DNA of 64,000 bases from Treponema sp. OMZ 787 (lineage in GTDB: Bacteria > Spirochaetota > Spirochaetia > Treponematales > Treponemataceae). The notes beneath the pieces were generated by a model. It was not told the DNA's origin, made no database searches, and saw nothing but the letters and a program-made list of their open reading frames with translations. A program made the position numbers and the translations under genes. Positions within the stretch are counted from its first letter, which is position 1. Every line of letters starts with the position of its first letter. Of the stretch, positions 17,281-25,110 are shown one piece after another. The DNA lies in the NCBI RefSeq assembly GCF_024181225.1, contig NZ_CP051198.1:186001-250000 (forward strand). Direction: 5' to 3'.

Positions 17281-17320
17281 AAATAAAAATGAGCTGTCCA
17301 AAACTTTGGTTTTAGACAGC
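17281..17320 (-). terminator. Hairpin between binding-protein gene and dppB (attenuator or mRNA stabiliser)
   Basis: On the minus strand GCTGTC-T-AAAAC pairs with GTTTT-G-GACAGC around a CAAA loop (17320-17293; 12-bp stem with one T-G wobble). A T-rich run follows on the 3' side (17291-17281). It lies just after the binding-protein stop codon. The layout suits partial termination that keeps the binding protein in excess over the membrane subunits. Confidence 0.6.
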
Positions 17321-17333
17321 CCCTAGGAGGTTT

Positions 17334-18914
17334 CTATTTATAGAAAAGTTTTGATGCATCATCAAACGTAAAAACGTTTACTAGTTTTGCTTCTTCAAAT
17401 CCTGATAAGGCTTGATGATGAGCTATGATTCCCATACTTCCGCCGAAAGGATAAAAAGTTTTTGTATCTTGGATAAACTGCTGAACCTTATTATAAAGTT
17501 CGATTCTTTTATCCTTATTTGTTTCTACCTTTGCTTTTCTTAGTAAATCGCCTAATTCTTGATTTTCAAAGTGGAAATAGGCTTCAGGATTGTCATTAAA
17601 AAATACGGCATAGGTATCGGGGTCAATTCCCATTGTGTAGGCTCCTAAGAACATATCAAAAAGTTTTGTCTTTTCAAAGAAAGAAGCCTTATACATTGCA
17701 GGAGGATCGAGGGGAAGAAGCTCCAAATTGATACCGGCTTTTTGAAGCTGCTGTTGGATAACCAATGCCATCTTTGCCTGCATTCCGTTTTTTACATTAT
17801 AACCTAATTTTAGATTAAGCTTGTCTTTAGCGACAGTGCTTAACATTCCTTTAGCTTTTTCGGTATCTCTTTGATAGCTTTTTAAATTCTTATTTAACCA
17901 TTCGCTGTCGGCAGGCAAGAAAGAATCTGTGAAATTATAATAAGCCTTGTTTTTAAAATGAGATTTCATAATTTCATCTCTATCCAAAGCGTAAAAAATA
18001 GCTTCCCGTAGTTTTTCATCTCCAAGTTTTTCGCTCCATTGATTTAATTTTAGATAAATAACATTGGACTGAGGGAAGGTTGTAATTTTTAAATTTTTAT
18101 TTTGTTCGATTTCTTCAATAAGATCAGGGCTTACACCCAATAAATCTATATCGCCTTTTTTTAAAGCAAGCATTGCAGTGTCCTGATTATTCATAATCTT
18201 ATAAACTACTTTTTCAATTTTCGGCTTTCCAAACATATATGTTTCATTTGCTTTAAATAAAAGATGTTGACCTGCCGTGTATTCTGCCAGTTTATAAGGG
18301 CCTGTTCCGACAGGAGTTTTGTTTAACTCCGTATTTTCAAGGTCATCAACATCTTTGTAAATATGCTTAGGTGCAATAAAGATTCCAGCAAACGTTTCAT
18401 ACGGATTAGCAACCGGTTGGGGAAGCTTGAAAACTATTGAGTAATCGTCTATTTTTTCTGTTTTTACTGCCTTATCACCGAACACCAATAAAGAATCTAC
18501 AAAGCGGTCATCTTGTAAGTTTGTTTTCTTCTCAAATGTAAATACAACATCATCCGCAGTAAAAGGCTTTCCATCAGACCAGACTACATTTTTTCGTAAC
18601 ATTACAGATACCTCATTACCGGCTTCATTTGCCTTAACATTTTCAGCCAAAAAATAGTTTATGCCGTGGTTTGTGTAAGTGTATAATGGAGAGTACACTA
18701 GTTTTAAAGTCATCAATCCGGTTCTGTCATTTGTTGTAAAAACATTAATATTGTTTACAATATCTCCGGGTAAACCGTAAACCAATGCCTTATCCTTATT
18801 AGACGGCATAGCTTCGGCAGCCTTTGTCTTATCTTCTTTTGCAGGACTGCATGCCGATATTAATACCGCTAAAATCAAAATTGCTTTTAAAAATATAAAC
18901 TTACTAAGTTTCAT
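17334..18914 (-). CDS. Peptide-binding lipoprotein of the Opp/Dpp importer (SBP family 5)
   Basis: This 526-residue periplasmic-side lipoprotein delivers peptides to DppBCDF. It has a signal peptide with lipobox LISAC (Cys22), then family-5 binding-protein landmarks: VVWSDGKPFTADDVVFTFE, NKTPVGTGPYKLAEY, LREAIFYALDRDEI and FDMFLGAYTMGIDPDTYAVFF. The length is normal for DppA/OppA. The start is supported by AAGGAG 6 bases upstream. It is the first gene of the operon, with a strong promoter, and a hairpin follows its stop. The ligand could be dipeptides, oligopeptides or a nickel/heme complex. Confidence 0.88.
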   Translation of the reverse strand: MKLSKFIFLKAILILAVLISACSPAKEDKTKAAEAMPSNKDKALVYGLPGDIVNNINVFTTNDRTGLMTLKLVYSPLYTYTNHGINYFLAENVKANEAGNEVSVMLRKNVVWSDGKPFTADDVVFTFEKKTNLQDDRFVDSLLVFGDKAVKTEKIDDYSIVFKLPQPVANPYETFAGIFIAPKHIYKDVDDLENTELNKTPVGTGPYKLAEYTAGQHLLFKANETYMFGKPKIEKVVYKIMNNQDTAMLALKKGDIDLLGVSPDLIEEIEQNKNLKITTFPQSNVIYLKLNQWSEKLGDEKLREAIFYALDRDEIMKSHFKNKAYYNFTDSFLPADSEWLNKNLKSYQRDTEKAKGMLSTVAKDKLNLKLGYNVKNGMQAKMALVIQQQLQKAGINLELLPLDPPAMYKASFFEKTKLFDMFLGAYTMGIDPDTYAVFFNDNPEAYFHFENQELGDLLRKAKVETNKDKRIELYNKVQQFIQDTKTFYPFGGSMGIIAHHQALSGFEEAKLVNVFTFDDASKLFYK

Positions 18915-18955
18915 ATTTTTCTCCTTAAAATTTTAATTATTAAATTTGGTATACG

Positions 18956-18984
18956 ACTATATTATATATTATAATTTTTGTCAA
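18956..18984 (-). promoter_or_regulatory. Promoter of the peptide importer operon
   Basis: Minus-strand TTGACA (18984-18979) is a perfect -35 box, separated by 17 bases from TATAGT (18961-18956). It lies 41 bases upstream of the binding-protein ATG. Confidence 0.7.
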
Positions 18985-19004
18985 TATATTTATAATTTTT
19001 AACG

Positions 19005-19036
19005 ATAAAAAAAGCACTCAAAATTTTGAGTGCTTT
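19005..19036 (-). terminator. Terminator overlapping the end of the YeeE-like stub
   Basis: A perfect palindrome (19011-19036, arms AAAGCACTCAAAA / TTTTGAGTGCTTT) is followed on the minus strand by a T run. The stop codon of the 63-aa ORF lies inside the stem, so coding and terminator sequences overlap. Confidence 0.75.
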
Positions 19037-19209
19037 AATTCAACCATCAAATGATATAAAAACGCCTGTATAAATATAATCGCCAAGATTAATACGATGT
19101 TGGGCGTTTGTTTTTCCAGATATATGTCTCTGACAATACCTGTTGCACAAAACTTACCGCGTTTCCATAAAAAGCCGAATATGATGCCGGTTATTAAACC
19201 TGAAATCAT
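19018..19209 (-). CDS. 63-aa YeeE/YedE-like stub (thiosulfate/sulfur transporter N-terminus)
   Basis: The sequence ISGLITGIIFGFLWKRGKFCATGIVRDIYL matches the first conserved block of YeeE/YedE (TsuA) sulfur transporters: a glycine-rich helix followed by the RGxFCxTG..RD motif with its conserved Cys. Those proteins are usually several hundred residues; this one stops after two helices. It is not simply decayed: it has a GGAGG ribosome binding site, a perfect TTGACA-17-TATAAC promoter and a terminator fused to its stop. It could be a truncated relic that kept its signals, or a real mini-protein. It lies a few kilobases from TudS-like and DUF3343 genes that also suggest sulfur handling. Confidence 0.55.
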   Translation of the reverse strand: MISGLITGIIFGFLWKRGKFCATGIVRDIYLEKQTPNIVLILAIIFIQAFLYHLMVELKHSKF

Positions 19210-19247
19210 AAATTTCCTCCATAAAGAAATTTTAATAGTTAGTATAG

Positions 19248-19276
19248 GTTATACTATGTAACCTTTTTCTTGTCAA
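19248..19276 (-). promoter_or_regulatory. Promoter of the YeeE-like stub, overlapping a small dyad
   Basis: Minus-strand TTGACA (19276-19271), 17 bases, TATAAC (19253-19248). The -10 region coincides with a short dyad, GGTTA-N7-TAACC (19247-19263), and an overlapping AGTATA-N3-TATACT, a plausible operator. Confidence 0.6.
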
Positions 19277-19316
19277 TATAAATTTTAATAAATTCATAAA
19301 TTTTATAATATATCTA

Positions 19317-19344
19317 TTGACTTTTTATTCTTCTTCTATATACT
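19317..19344 (+). promoter_or_regulatory. Promoter of the Ugp-like importer operon
   Basis: TTGACT (19317-19322), 16 bases, TATACT (19339-19344); the ATG of the first gene is 40 bases downstream. It is divergent from the promoter of the YeeE-like stub about 40 bases away. Confidence 0.6.
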
Positions 19345-19384
19345 GTACATAAGATTTACTATGCTTAAGCATCATTAAAATAGT

Positions 19385-20464
19385 ATGAAAATAACACTAA
19401 AAAATTTGACAAAGCGCTTTGAAGAAGGCAATGATTTTGCCGTAAAAGATGTAAACCTCACAATAGAAGACGGGGAACTTGTTTCTTTTTTAGGTCCCTC
19501 AGGCTGCGGAAAAACTACCATATTAAAAATGATAGCCGGCCTTATCGAGAAAACGGAAGGAATTATTTGCTTTGATGATAAAGATATCGGTAAAATTCCC
19601 GTTGATAAGCGCAATATCGGCATGGTCTTTCAAAACTATGCACTTTATCCTCACATGACAGCTTTTGATAACATAGCCTTTCCTTTAAAGATAAAAAAAA
19701 GACCGAAGGCTGAAATTAAGGAAAGGGTAAACAAGATTGCAAATTTTTTGGAGATTCAAAATTTATTGACAAAAAAACCGGGAGCCCTTTCAGGCGGGGA
19801 GCAGCAGAGGGTTGCAATAGGCCGGGCCTTGATAAAAAATCCTGATGTGCTTTTGATGGATGAACCCTTATCAAATCTCGATAAAAAATTAAGAGTTCAG
19901 ACCAGAGAAGAAATTAAGCGAATTCAAAAAGAGCTCGGAATAACTACAATCTTTGTCACTCATGACCAAGAAGAAGCTTCCGCTATTTCGGATAAAATTC
20001 TCCTGCTTAAAAAAGGAGAGGTTCAGCAATTCGGAAGCCCTAACGAGATATACAGAGAGCCCGTTAATTTATTTGCAGCTAAATTTATCGGAATGATAGA
20101 GATAAACATTTTTGAAGCCTGCATAGAAAATAAAATTTTAAAAATAAAAGATCTTGATTGTAATATTCCTATAGGCAGTGAAGTTGAGGATCTAAAGAAT
20201 ATTTTTATTGCAATAAGACCCGAGGATATCCGAATAAATAATGAAAAGCCCGATTTTTATGCCTCCATATCTTTAAAGGAAAATATGGGAAAGGACGAGA
20301 TTCTAACTTGTTTATGCACCGACAAAGAATTTAAGTTATATGTTTCACCTGAATTAAATTTACATACAGGAAACAAAATCGGTTTGGAATTTTTAAAAAA
20401 CAAAATTCTTATCTTTAATGAAAACGGGAATAGAATGGCATTGAACTATAGGACTGAATCATGA
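19385..20464 (+). CDS. Carbohydrate/glycerol-phosphate ABC importer ATPase (UgpC/MsmK-like)
   Basis: This 359-residue energising subunit has Walker A GPSGCGKTT, Q-loop FQNYALYPHMTAFDN, signature LSGGEQQR, Walker B VLLMDEPLSNLD and H-loop THDQEEA, followed by a TOBE-type domain with the MalK-family IRPEDIRI element. This MalK/UgpC/MsmK architecture serves sugar, polyol and glycerol-3-phosphate importers, and one such ATPase often drives several transporters. It overlaps the next gene by four bases (ATGA), so the operon is tightly coupled. Confidence 0.85.
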   Translation: MKITLKNLTKRFEEGNDFAVKDVNLTIEDGELVSFLGPSGCGKTTILKMIAGLIEKTEGIICFDDKDIGKIPVDKRNIGMVFQNYALYPHMTAFDNIAFPLKIKKRPKAEIKERVNKIANFLEIQNLLTKKPGALSGGEQQRVAIGRALIKNPDVLLMDEPLSNLDKKLRVQTREEIKRIQKELGITTIFVTHDQEEASAISDKILLLKKGEVQQFGSPNEIYREPVNLFAAKFIGMIEINIFEACIENKILKIKDLDCNIPIGSEVEDLKNIFIAIRPEDIRINNEKPDFYASISLKENMGKDEILTCLCTDKEFKLYVSPELNLHTGNKIGLEFLKNKILIFNENGNRMALNYRTES

Positions 20465-21363
20465 AAAAAGCTAACTCCGTTTCGGCTTATTTGTATTTGC
20501 TTCCGGCCTTACTCATTCTTTCAACCTTCAGCCTATATCCTGCCGTAAAAGTTTTTTTAATGAGCTTTTATACCCGCTATAATTATTTTAAACACATAGC
20601 CTATGAATACGGATTTGAAAATTACGCCTCCCTTTTTAATGACCCGCAGTTTATCCTTGCAAGTTTAAATACTTTAAAATTTGTTTCTATTATAGTTCCG
20701 TTTTCTTTGGGGCTTTCTATTTTAGTTTCGGTATTTTTGGTTAAAAATACAAAAATAAATTCCCTGATCCGCAATATTTATTTTCTGCCCTTTATTACAA
20801 GTACGGTTGCGGTGGCGGTTGTCTTTAGATGGATCTTTCATTCTCGCTTCGGGCTTTTAAACTATCTTTTAAGTTTGATAGGTATTGATGCAGTAAGTTG
20901 GCTGACCGATCCCGAGTATTCTATGACGGCTCTTATAATTTTGTGTATTTGGAAAACCTTGGGATACAATATTTTAATTATTTTAACGGGCTTGCGTAAT
21001 ATCCCTGAAGAGTATTATGCAGCCGCAAGATTGGATGGCGCCTCAAGTATAAAAATATTTTTTACAATTACCCTGCCTCTGCTTTTTCCGATGATATTCT
21101 TTGTTTTTATTACTTCTTTAATAGGTTCCTTTAAAACCTTTTCTGAAGTTTATGCCTTGTTTCATCGCTCTGCAGGTCCTGTCGATTCGTGTTTGACCAT
21201 TGTATATTATATTTACGATAAACTTGTAAATCAATTTTCTTACGGAGTATCCGCTGCGGCTTCTTTTATTTTATTTCTTTTAATTTTAAGTTTAACGGTT
21301 TTAGGTTTTTTTGTAAGTAGGCTTATTAACAAACGTCTCGGATTGGGAGGAAGCAGGGTATGA
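20461..21363 (+). CDS. ABC importer permease (UgpA-like)
   Basis: This 300-residue inner-membrane subunit with six hydrophobic helices starts LYLLPALLILSTFSLYPAVKVF, typical of MalF/UgpA/LacF-type permeases, and has the EAA loop EEYYAAARLDGASSIKIFFTITLPLL. Overlaps at both ends with its neighbours give strict co-translation with the ATPase and UgpE-like subunit. Confidence 0.85.
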   Translation: MKKANSVSAYLYLLPALLILSTFSLYPAVKVFLMSFYTRYNYFKHIAYEYGFENYASLFNDPQFILASLNTLKFVSIIVPFSLGLSILVSVFLVKNTKINSLIRNIYFLPFITSTVAVAVVFRWIFHSRFGLLNYLLSLIGIDAVSWLTDPEYSMTALIILCIWKTLGYNILIILTGLRNIPEEYYAAARLDGASSIKIFFTITLPLLFPMIFFVFITSLIGSFKTFSEVYALFHRSAGPVDSCLTIVYYIYDKLVNQFSYGVSAAASFILFLLILSLTVLGFFVSRLINKRLGLGGSRV

Positions 21364-22178
21364 AAAAAGTTTTATATGCTGCGGCTTTTTCAATTATCCT
21401 CTTAGGAGCTCTTCTTTCATTAATTCCGTTTATTTGGATGCTTGTTACCTCCTTAAATGATTCCGCTGCCATTTATAAATTGCCTCCTCAATTTATTTTG
21501 TCAAAATATCATTGGGGAAATTATAAATTCGTTTTTGAGAAGGTTCCGTTCAGGGCTTATTTTTTTAACAGCCTCTTTGTTTCTTTTATGGTAACTGCGG
21601 GAACCTTGATTACCACAATCTTAGCCGCCTTTGCTTTTACCCACGTTAAATTTAAAGGCCGTGACATTCTTTTTGTTCTTATAGTATCTACCATGATGAT
21701 TCCAAGCGAGGTTTTATTAACATCCAATTTTGTTACTCTTACAAAATTAAAATTGATAAATACCCTCCATGCCTTATATGTCCCTTGGATTGCATCGGCT
21801 TTTTCGATTTTTATGCTTAGGCAATATTTTTTAGATATACCTAAAGAGCTTTACTATTCTGCAAAGATAGACGGGTGCAGCGATTTTAAATATTTATGGA
21901 AGATTGCCGTGCCTTATTCTAAGCCGGCCCTGATCAGCATAGCTCTTTTAAGAATAATACACAGCTGGAACGAATTTTTGTGGCCGCTTCTAATGATAAA
22001 TCAGCCGGAAAAAAGAACTCTTCCGGTAGGCCTTACTACATTTATGACAGAAGCAGGGCCTAATTATAATTATTTGATGGCATATTCATCGATGGTGATT
22101 GTGCCTGTTATTATTGTATACTTGGTTTTGCAAAAACACTTGATAGAGAGTTTTAGCAAAAATGGTATAAAAGGATAA
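21360..22178 (+). CDS. ABC importer permease (UgpE-like)
   Basis: This 272-residue partner permease has the EAA loop KELYYSAKIDGCSDFKYLW followed by IAVPYSKPALISIALLRIIHSWNEFLWPL, a signature of MalG/UgpE subunits (the SWNEFLWPL element is especially common in UgpE). It has about six helices. The binding-protein gene follows after 10 bases. Confidence 0.85.
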   Translation: MKKVLYAAAFSIILLGALLSLIPFIWMLVTSLNDSAAIYKLPPQFILSKYHWGNYKFVFEKVPFRAYFFNSLFVSFMVTAGTLITTILAAFAFTHVKFKGRDILFVLIVSTMMIPSEVLLTSNFVTLTKLKLINTLHALYVPWIASAFSIFMLRQYFLDIPKELYYSAKIDGCSDFKYLWKIAVPYSKPALISIALLRIIHSWNEFLWPLLMINQPEKRTLPVGLTTFMTEAGPNYNYLMAYSSMVIVPVIIVYLVLQKHLIESFSKNGIKG

Positions 22179-22188
22179 GGAGATACAG

Positions 22189-23541
22189 ATGAAAAGGTAT
22201 TTTAATTTTATGGCTGCCGGCTTATTGATTTTATCGATAATGTCTTCAGTGCTTTCTTGTTCAGGCAATGACTCAAAAGCCGAAAGCAAGCCGGAATCTA
22301 TTTCTGCAAACGCTAATGTCTATGTGCCAAAAGAAAAGCAAACTCTTGAATTTTGGCATGCAATGAACGGTGCAAACGGTGAGATTCTTGAGGCTTTGGT
22401 AAAAAAGTTCAATGAAACTCATCAAAACATTGAAGTCAAGCCCGTATTCCAAGGCCACTACAGAGAGCTTTTTGAAAAATTAAACGGAGCGGCTCAGGCC
22501 AATTCTCTTCCGGCACTTTCGATGATCTATTGTAACAGGCTTACCGCCTATGTTCTAAACGATCTTGTCGAAAATTTAAATCCGAGGATTGATGATCCTA
22601 AATACGGATTTGACAAAAAAATCTGGAACGATATTCCCGAAGGTTTAAGGGATAACGGAATCTGGAACGGCATACACCACTCTCTTCCCTTTAACAAGGG
22701 AGCATACTTAATGTATTACAACGAAGATGTTCTAAAAGAAAAGGGAATAGCAGTTCCTAAAACTTGGGACGAGCTAAAAGCCGCCGCAAAAAAATTGACC
22801 GGAGACGGAAAGGTCGGGCTTGTGTTCAACAAGAGTGTCGGTATCGATTTTAGCTTTTGGGTAGAGCAGGCAGGAGGTCACATTTATGATGAAGCAAAGG
22901 ATGCCGTTTTAATTGACACGCCGGAAGTAAAAGAAGCTTACGAATTTATCCTTTCGATGATAAACGATAAAACCGCTAAGATCGAATTTGAAGAAGGCTA
23001 TATCACAGGCCCGATGTCAAGGGGAGAGGCCTTTATCGGTTTTGCCTCGTCTTCCAATCTTCCTAAAATGAAAGAAGCTTGCGCTGCTACAGGAGTAAAA
23101 TGGAAGGTTGCCGAACTTCCGAAGGGAAAGAAAGCTGCCGCCCTCTACTCAGGAACAGACATAACAATGTTTAATACGGTTTCTGAAGAAACAAAACGAG
23201 CAGCCTTTGAGTTTATGAAATTTTGGTTTGAAACCGGTACTCAGGTTGCATGGGGAAAGAAGAGCGGTTATCTTCCATTAACAAATGCTGCTTTGAATTC
23301 AAAAGAATTCCAAGCCTTTTTGGACAACGAAGATCCCAGCAAGAGAATTGCATCAAATATGTTCCCCTATGCTTATCAGGATCCCAAGGGCTTAAACGGC
23401 TATGCAATTCATGCAAATATGCAAAAAGCCCTGGAAGAAGTTGTTGCAGGTAAAAAGAATCTTGATCAAGCCTTAAAGGATGCTCAAGAAAATGCAACAA
23501 GAGAAAGAGAAGAAGCAAAAAAGAATTTCCAAAAGAAGTAA
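22189..23541 (+). CDS. Substrate-binding lipoprotein, sn-glycerol-3-phosphate or sugar type (UgpB-like)
   Basis: This 450-residue protein has a lipobox VLSC (Cys24) after a hydrophobic signal. The mature part begins with the UgpB-like block LEFWHAMNGANGEILEALV, FNETHQNIEVKPVFQGHY, and continues with PKTWDELKAAAKKLTGDGKVG and WGKKSGYLPLTNAAL. This order fits family-1 binding proteins for glycerol-3-phosphate or glycerophosphodiesters, though an oligosaccharide ligand is possible. The start has AAGGAG upstream. The C-terminal 25 residues are a charged helix. It closes the UgpC-A-E-B operon, but the TudS-like gene follows after only 4 bases. Confidence 0.85.
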   Translation: MKRYFNFMAAGLLILSIMSSVLSCSGNDSKAESKPESISANANVYVPKEKQTLEFWHAMNGANGEILEALVKKFNETHQNIEVKPVFQGHYRELFEKLNGAAQANSLPALSMIYCNRLTAYVLNDLVENLNPRIDDPKYGFDKKIWNDIPEGLRDNGIWNGIHHSLPFNKGAYLMYYNEDVLKEKGIAVPKTWDELKAAAKKLTGDGKVGLVFNKSVGIDFSFWVEQAGGHIYDEAKDAVLIDTPEVKEAYEFILSMINDKTAKIEFEEGYITGPMSRGEAFIGFASSSNLPKMKEACAATGVKWKVAELPKGKKAAALYSGTDITMFNTVSEETKRAAFEFMKFWFETGTQVAWGKKSGYLPLTNAALNSKEFQAFLDNEDPSKRIASNMFPYAYQDPKGLNGYAIHANMQKALEEVVAGKKNLDQALKDAQENATREREEAKKNFQKK

Positions 23542-23545
23542 AAAC

Positions 23546-24094
23546 ATGAAAAATATAATATTATTGAGCCATTGCCTTTTAAATCCTTACAGTCAGGTCC
23601 GTGCAGAAAAAGAAAGAGAAAGTATGGAGCCCTTATTAACTTGGCTTACAAAGAATAAGATAGGGATAATTCAGCTTGCCTGCCCCGAAACGGAGGTGTA
23701 CGGGCTGAGACGGTGGGGACATGTGCGTGAACAGTTCGATAATATTAATTACAGAAAAGCATGCCGCTCCATGATAAATAAAACATTGGATGAGGTAAGC
23801 GAGTACATCAATAACGGCTGCAGACTTTTGGCTGTAGTCGGTATTGATGGAAGCCCCAGCTGCGGCATTAACTTTTCATGCAGCTCGGAAGATTGGGGCG
23901 GAGAGATATCATCAATAAAAGATTTTACAAAAATTAAAAATATAAATTACCCCCGGATTCCCGGCATTTATATGGAAGAACTAAAAAAAATCTTTTTTGA
24001 AAATTCCATAACAACAAACTTTATTGCCTACAGCAGCGGGGATACCGTAGATGCTCTTATAAAAAATTTAGAGAGCATTTTGGAGAAAGCATAA
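23546..24094 (+). CDS. TudS-related putative desulfidase (DUF523-like)
   Basis: This 182-residue cytoplasmic protein starts at ATG 23546, four bases after the binding-protein stop. It has three well-placed cysteines: Cys10 (LLSHCLLN), Cys46 (IIQLACPETE) and Cys106 in IDGSPSCG. This is the pattern of the TudS/DUF523 group, in which three Cys hold a [4Fe-4S] cluster whose free iron removes sulfur from thiolated compounds such as thiouracil. The closest subgroup seems to be the 'CD3072 family' of TudS relatives. The substrate is unknown. It is followed by an activase for double-cubane or dehydratase enzymes, suggesting reductive sulfur or thiol chemistry. Confidence 0.7.
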   Translation: MKNIILLSHCLLNPYSQVRAEKERESMEPLLTWLTKNKIGIIQLACPETEVYGLRRWGHVREQFDNINYRKACRSMINKTLDEVSEYINNGCRLLAVVGIDGSPSCGINFSCSSEDWGGEISSIKDFTKIKNINYPRIPGIYMEELKKIFFENSITTNFIAYSSGDTVDALIKNLESILEKA

Positions 24095-24114
24095 GTATCT
24101 ATTAGGAGAAGAGT

Positions 24115-24864
24115 ATGCACTACATAGGAATTGATATCGGTTCAACGGCAACAAAGACCGTTATAATGGATGAAGATAAAAAAAACATTCTTTACAAAAA
24201 CCGTATACCTAGCGGATGGAACAGCAAAGAAACGGGAGAGGCTGTCTTAGATTGGGTTAAGGAAACTCTACAAAATGAGAACTTCAAAATAACTGCTACA
24301 GGTTACGGAAGAGTAAGCGTTCCCTTTGCAGACAAAACCTTAACCGAAATTTCCTGCCACGGAAAGGGAGCCCACTTTTTGGCAAAAAAAGATGTAACCG
24401 TAATCGACATCGGCGGGCAGGATACAAAGGTCATCGTTGTAAAAGACGGCCTTGTAATCGACTTTATTATGAACGATAAGTGTTCGGCCGGTACCGGCAA
24501 ATTTTTGGAACTCATGGCAAACAGGCTTGGCTTAAGTTTACAGGAAATAAGCGAGTACGCTGCAAGAGGAAACGATTTAAGCCTTTCTTCCGTATGCACC
24601 GTCTTTGCCGAGTCCGAAGTAACCTCGCTAATGGGAAAGGGCAGTCCCCGCGAAGATATTGCAAGGGGCGTTATAAATCAAATAGTTTCAAAGGTCGTTT
24701 CGCTTGCAAACAGAAAACCCCGCTCCGGCATATATTTTTTGACCGGCGGCTTTAGTTCAAATACCTATATAATAGAAGAAATTTCAAAAAAACTTGAAGC
24801 CCCCGTTATATCGGATGACTTGGGAGCCTTTGCCGGAGCAATAGGAGCCTGTATCTTGTCATAG
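24115..24864 (+). CDS. Acyl-CoA dehydratase activase / double-cubane reductase activator (HgdC/YjiL-like)
   Basis: This ATP-driven electron-injecting activase has 249 residues of the ASKHA fold: GIDIGSTATKT (phosphate 1), DIGGQDTKVI (98-107), and a C-terminal LTGGFSSN. Cys123 (NDKCSAGTGKFLE) and Cys161 (SSVCTVFAESEV) are the two ligands per subunit that hold one [4Fe-4S] cluster between the dimer halves. The partner is almost certainly the double-cubane protein encoded convergently right next to it. The stop is immediately adjacent to the stop of the DUF3343 gene on the other strand. Oxygen sensitivity is expected. Confidence 0.85.
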   Translation: MHYIGIDIGSTATKTVIMDEDKKNILYKNRIPSGWNSKETGEAVLDWVKETLQNENFKITATGYGRVSVPFADKTLTEISCHGKGAHFLAKKDVTVIDIGGQDTKVIVVKDGLVIDFIMNDKCSAGTGKFLELMANRLGLSLQEISEYAARGNDLSLSSVCTVFAESEVTSLMGKGSPREDIARGVINQIVSKVVSLANRKPRSGIYFLTGGFSSNTYIIEEISKKLEAPVISDDLGAFAGAIGACILS

Positions 24865-25110
24865 TTAGGCCGGTACTATATTTTTACCTTCGTACCGAAC
24901 CTCAAGAAGATCCTCATAACTTATACCATTTTTACCTATCCAGTTTTCAACTTCTTCTTTTTGTACATTTTGAAAAAGGCAGGCAAAACCGCAGCCGGCT
25001 TTTAAAAATCCCGGGATAGGAATAAGTTTTGCATTTATAGGATTTGTATCTATCATTGAATCACATTGAATTGCGGCTGTTGTTGTTCCAAAGGTAATTA
25101 TATAATTCAT
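24865..25110 (-). CDS. DUF3343 protein, putative Se/S carrier-like
   Basis: This 81-residue protein has the DUF3343 pattern: IITFGTTTAAIQCDSM, then PGFLKAGCGFACLF with two conserved Cys. Related proteins are described as putative selenium or sulfur carriers because they occur with SelD/YedF/YeeE genes. Its start overlaps the stop of the double-cubane reductase gene by four bases, so the two are translated together. It may deliver sulfur to, or take it from, the neighbouring iron-sulfur enzymes. Confidence 0.7.
   Translation of the reverse strand: MNYIITFGTTTAAIQCDSMIDTNPINAKLIPIPGFLKAGCGFACLFQNVQKEEVENWIGKNGISYEDLLEVRYEGKNIVPA

Noticed and set aside
18939-19000. AT-rich run around the peptide operon promoter as an origin or attachment site
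   Set aside because: Only promoter elements and simple AT-rich sequence; no DnaA boxes or integrase gene.
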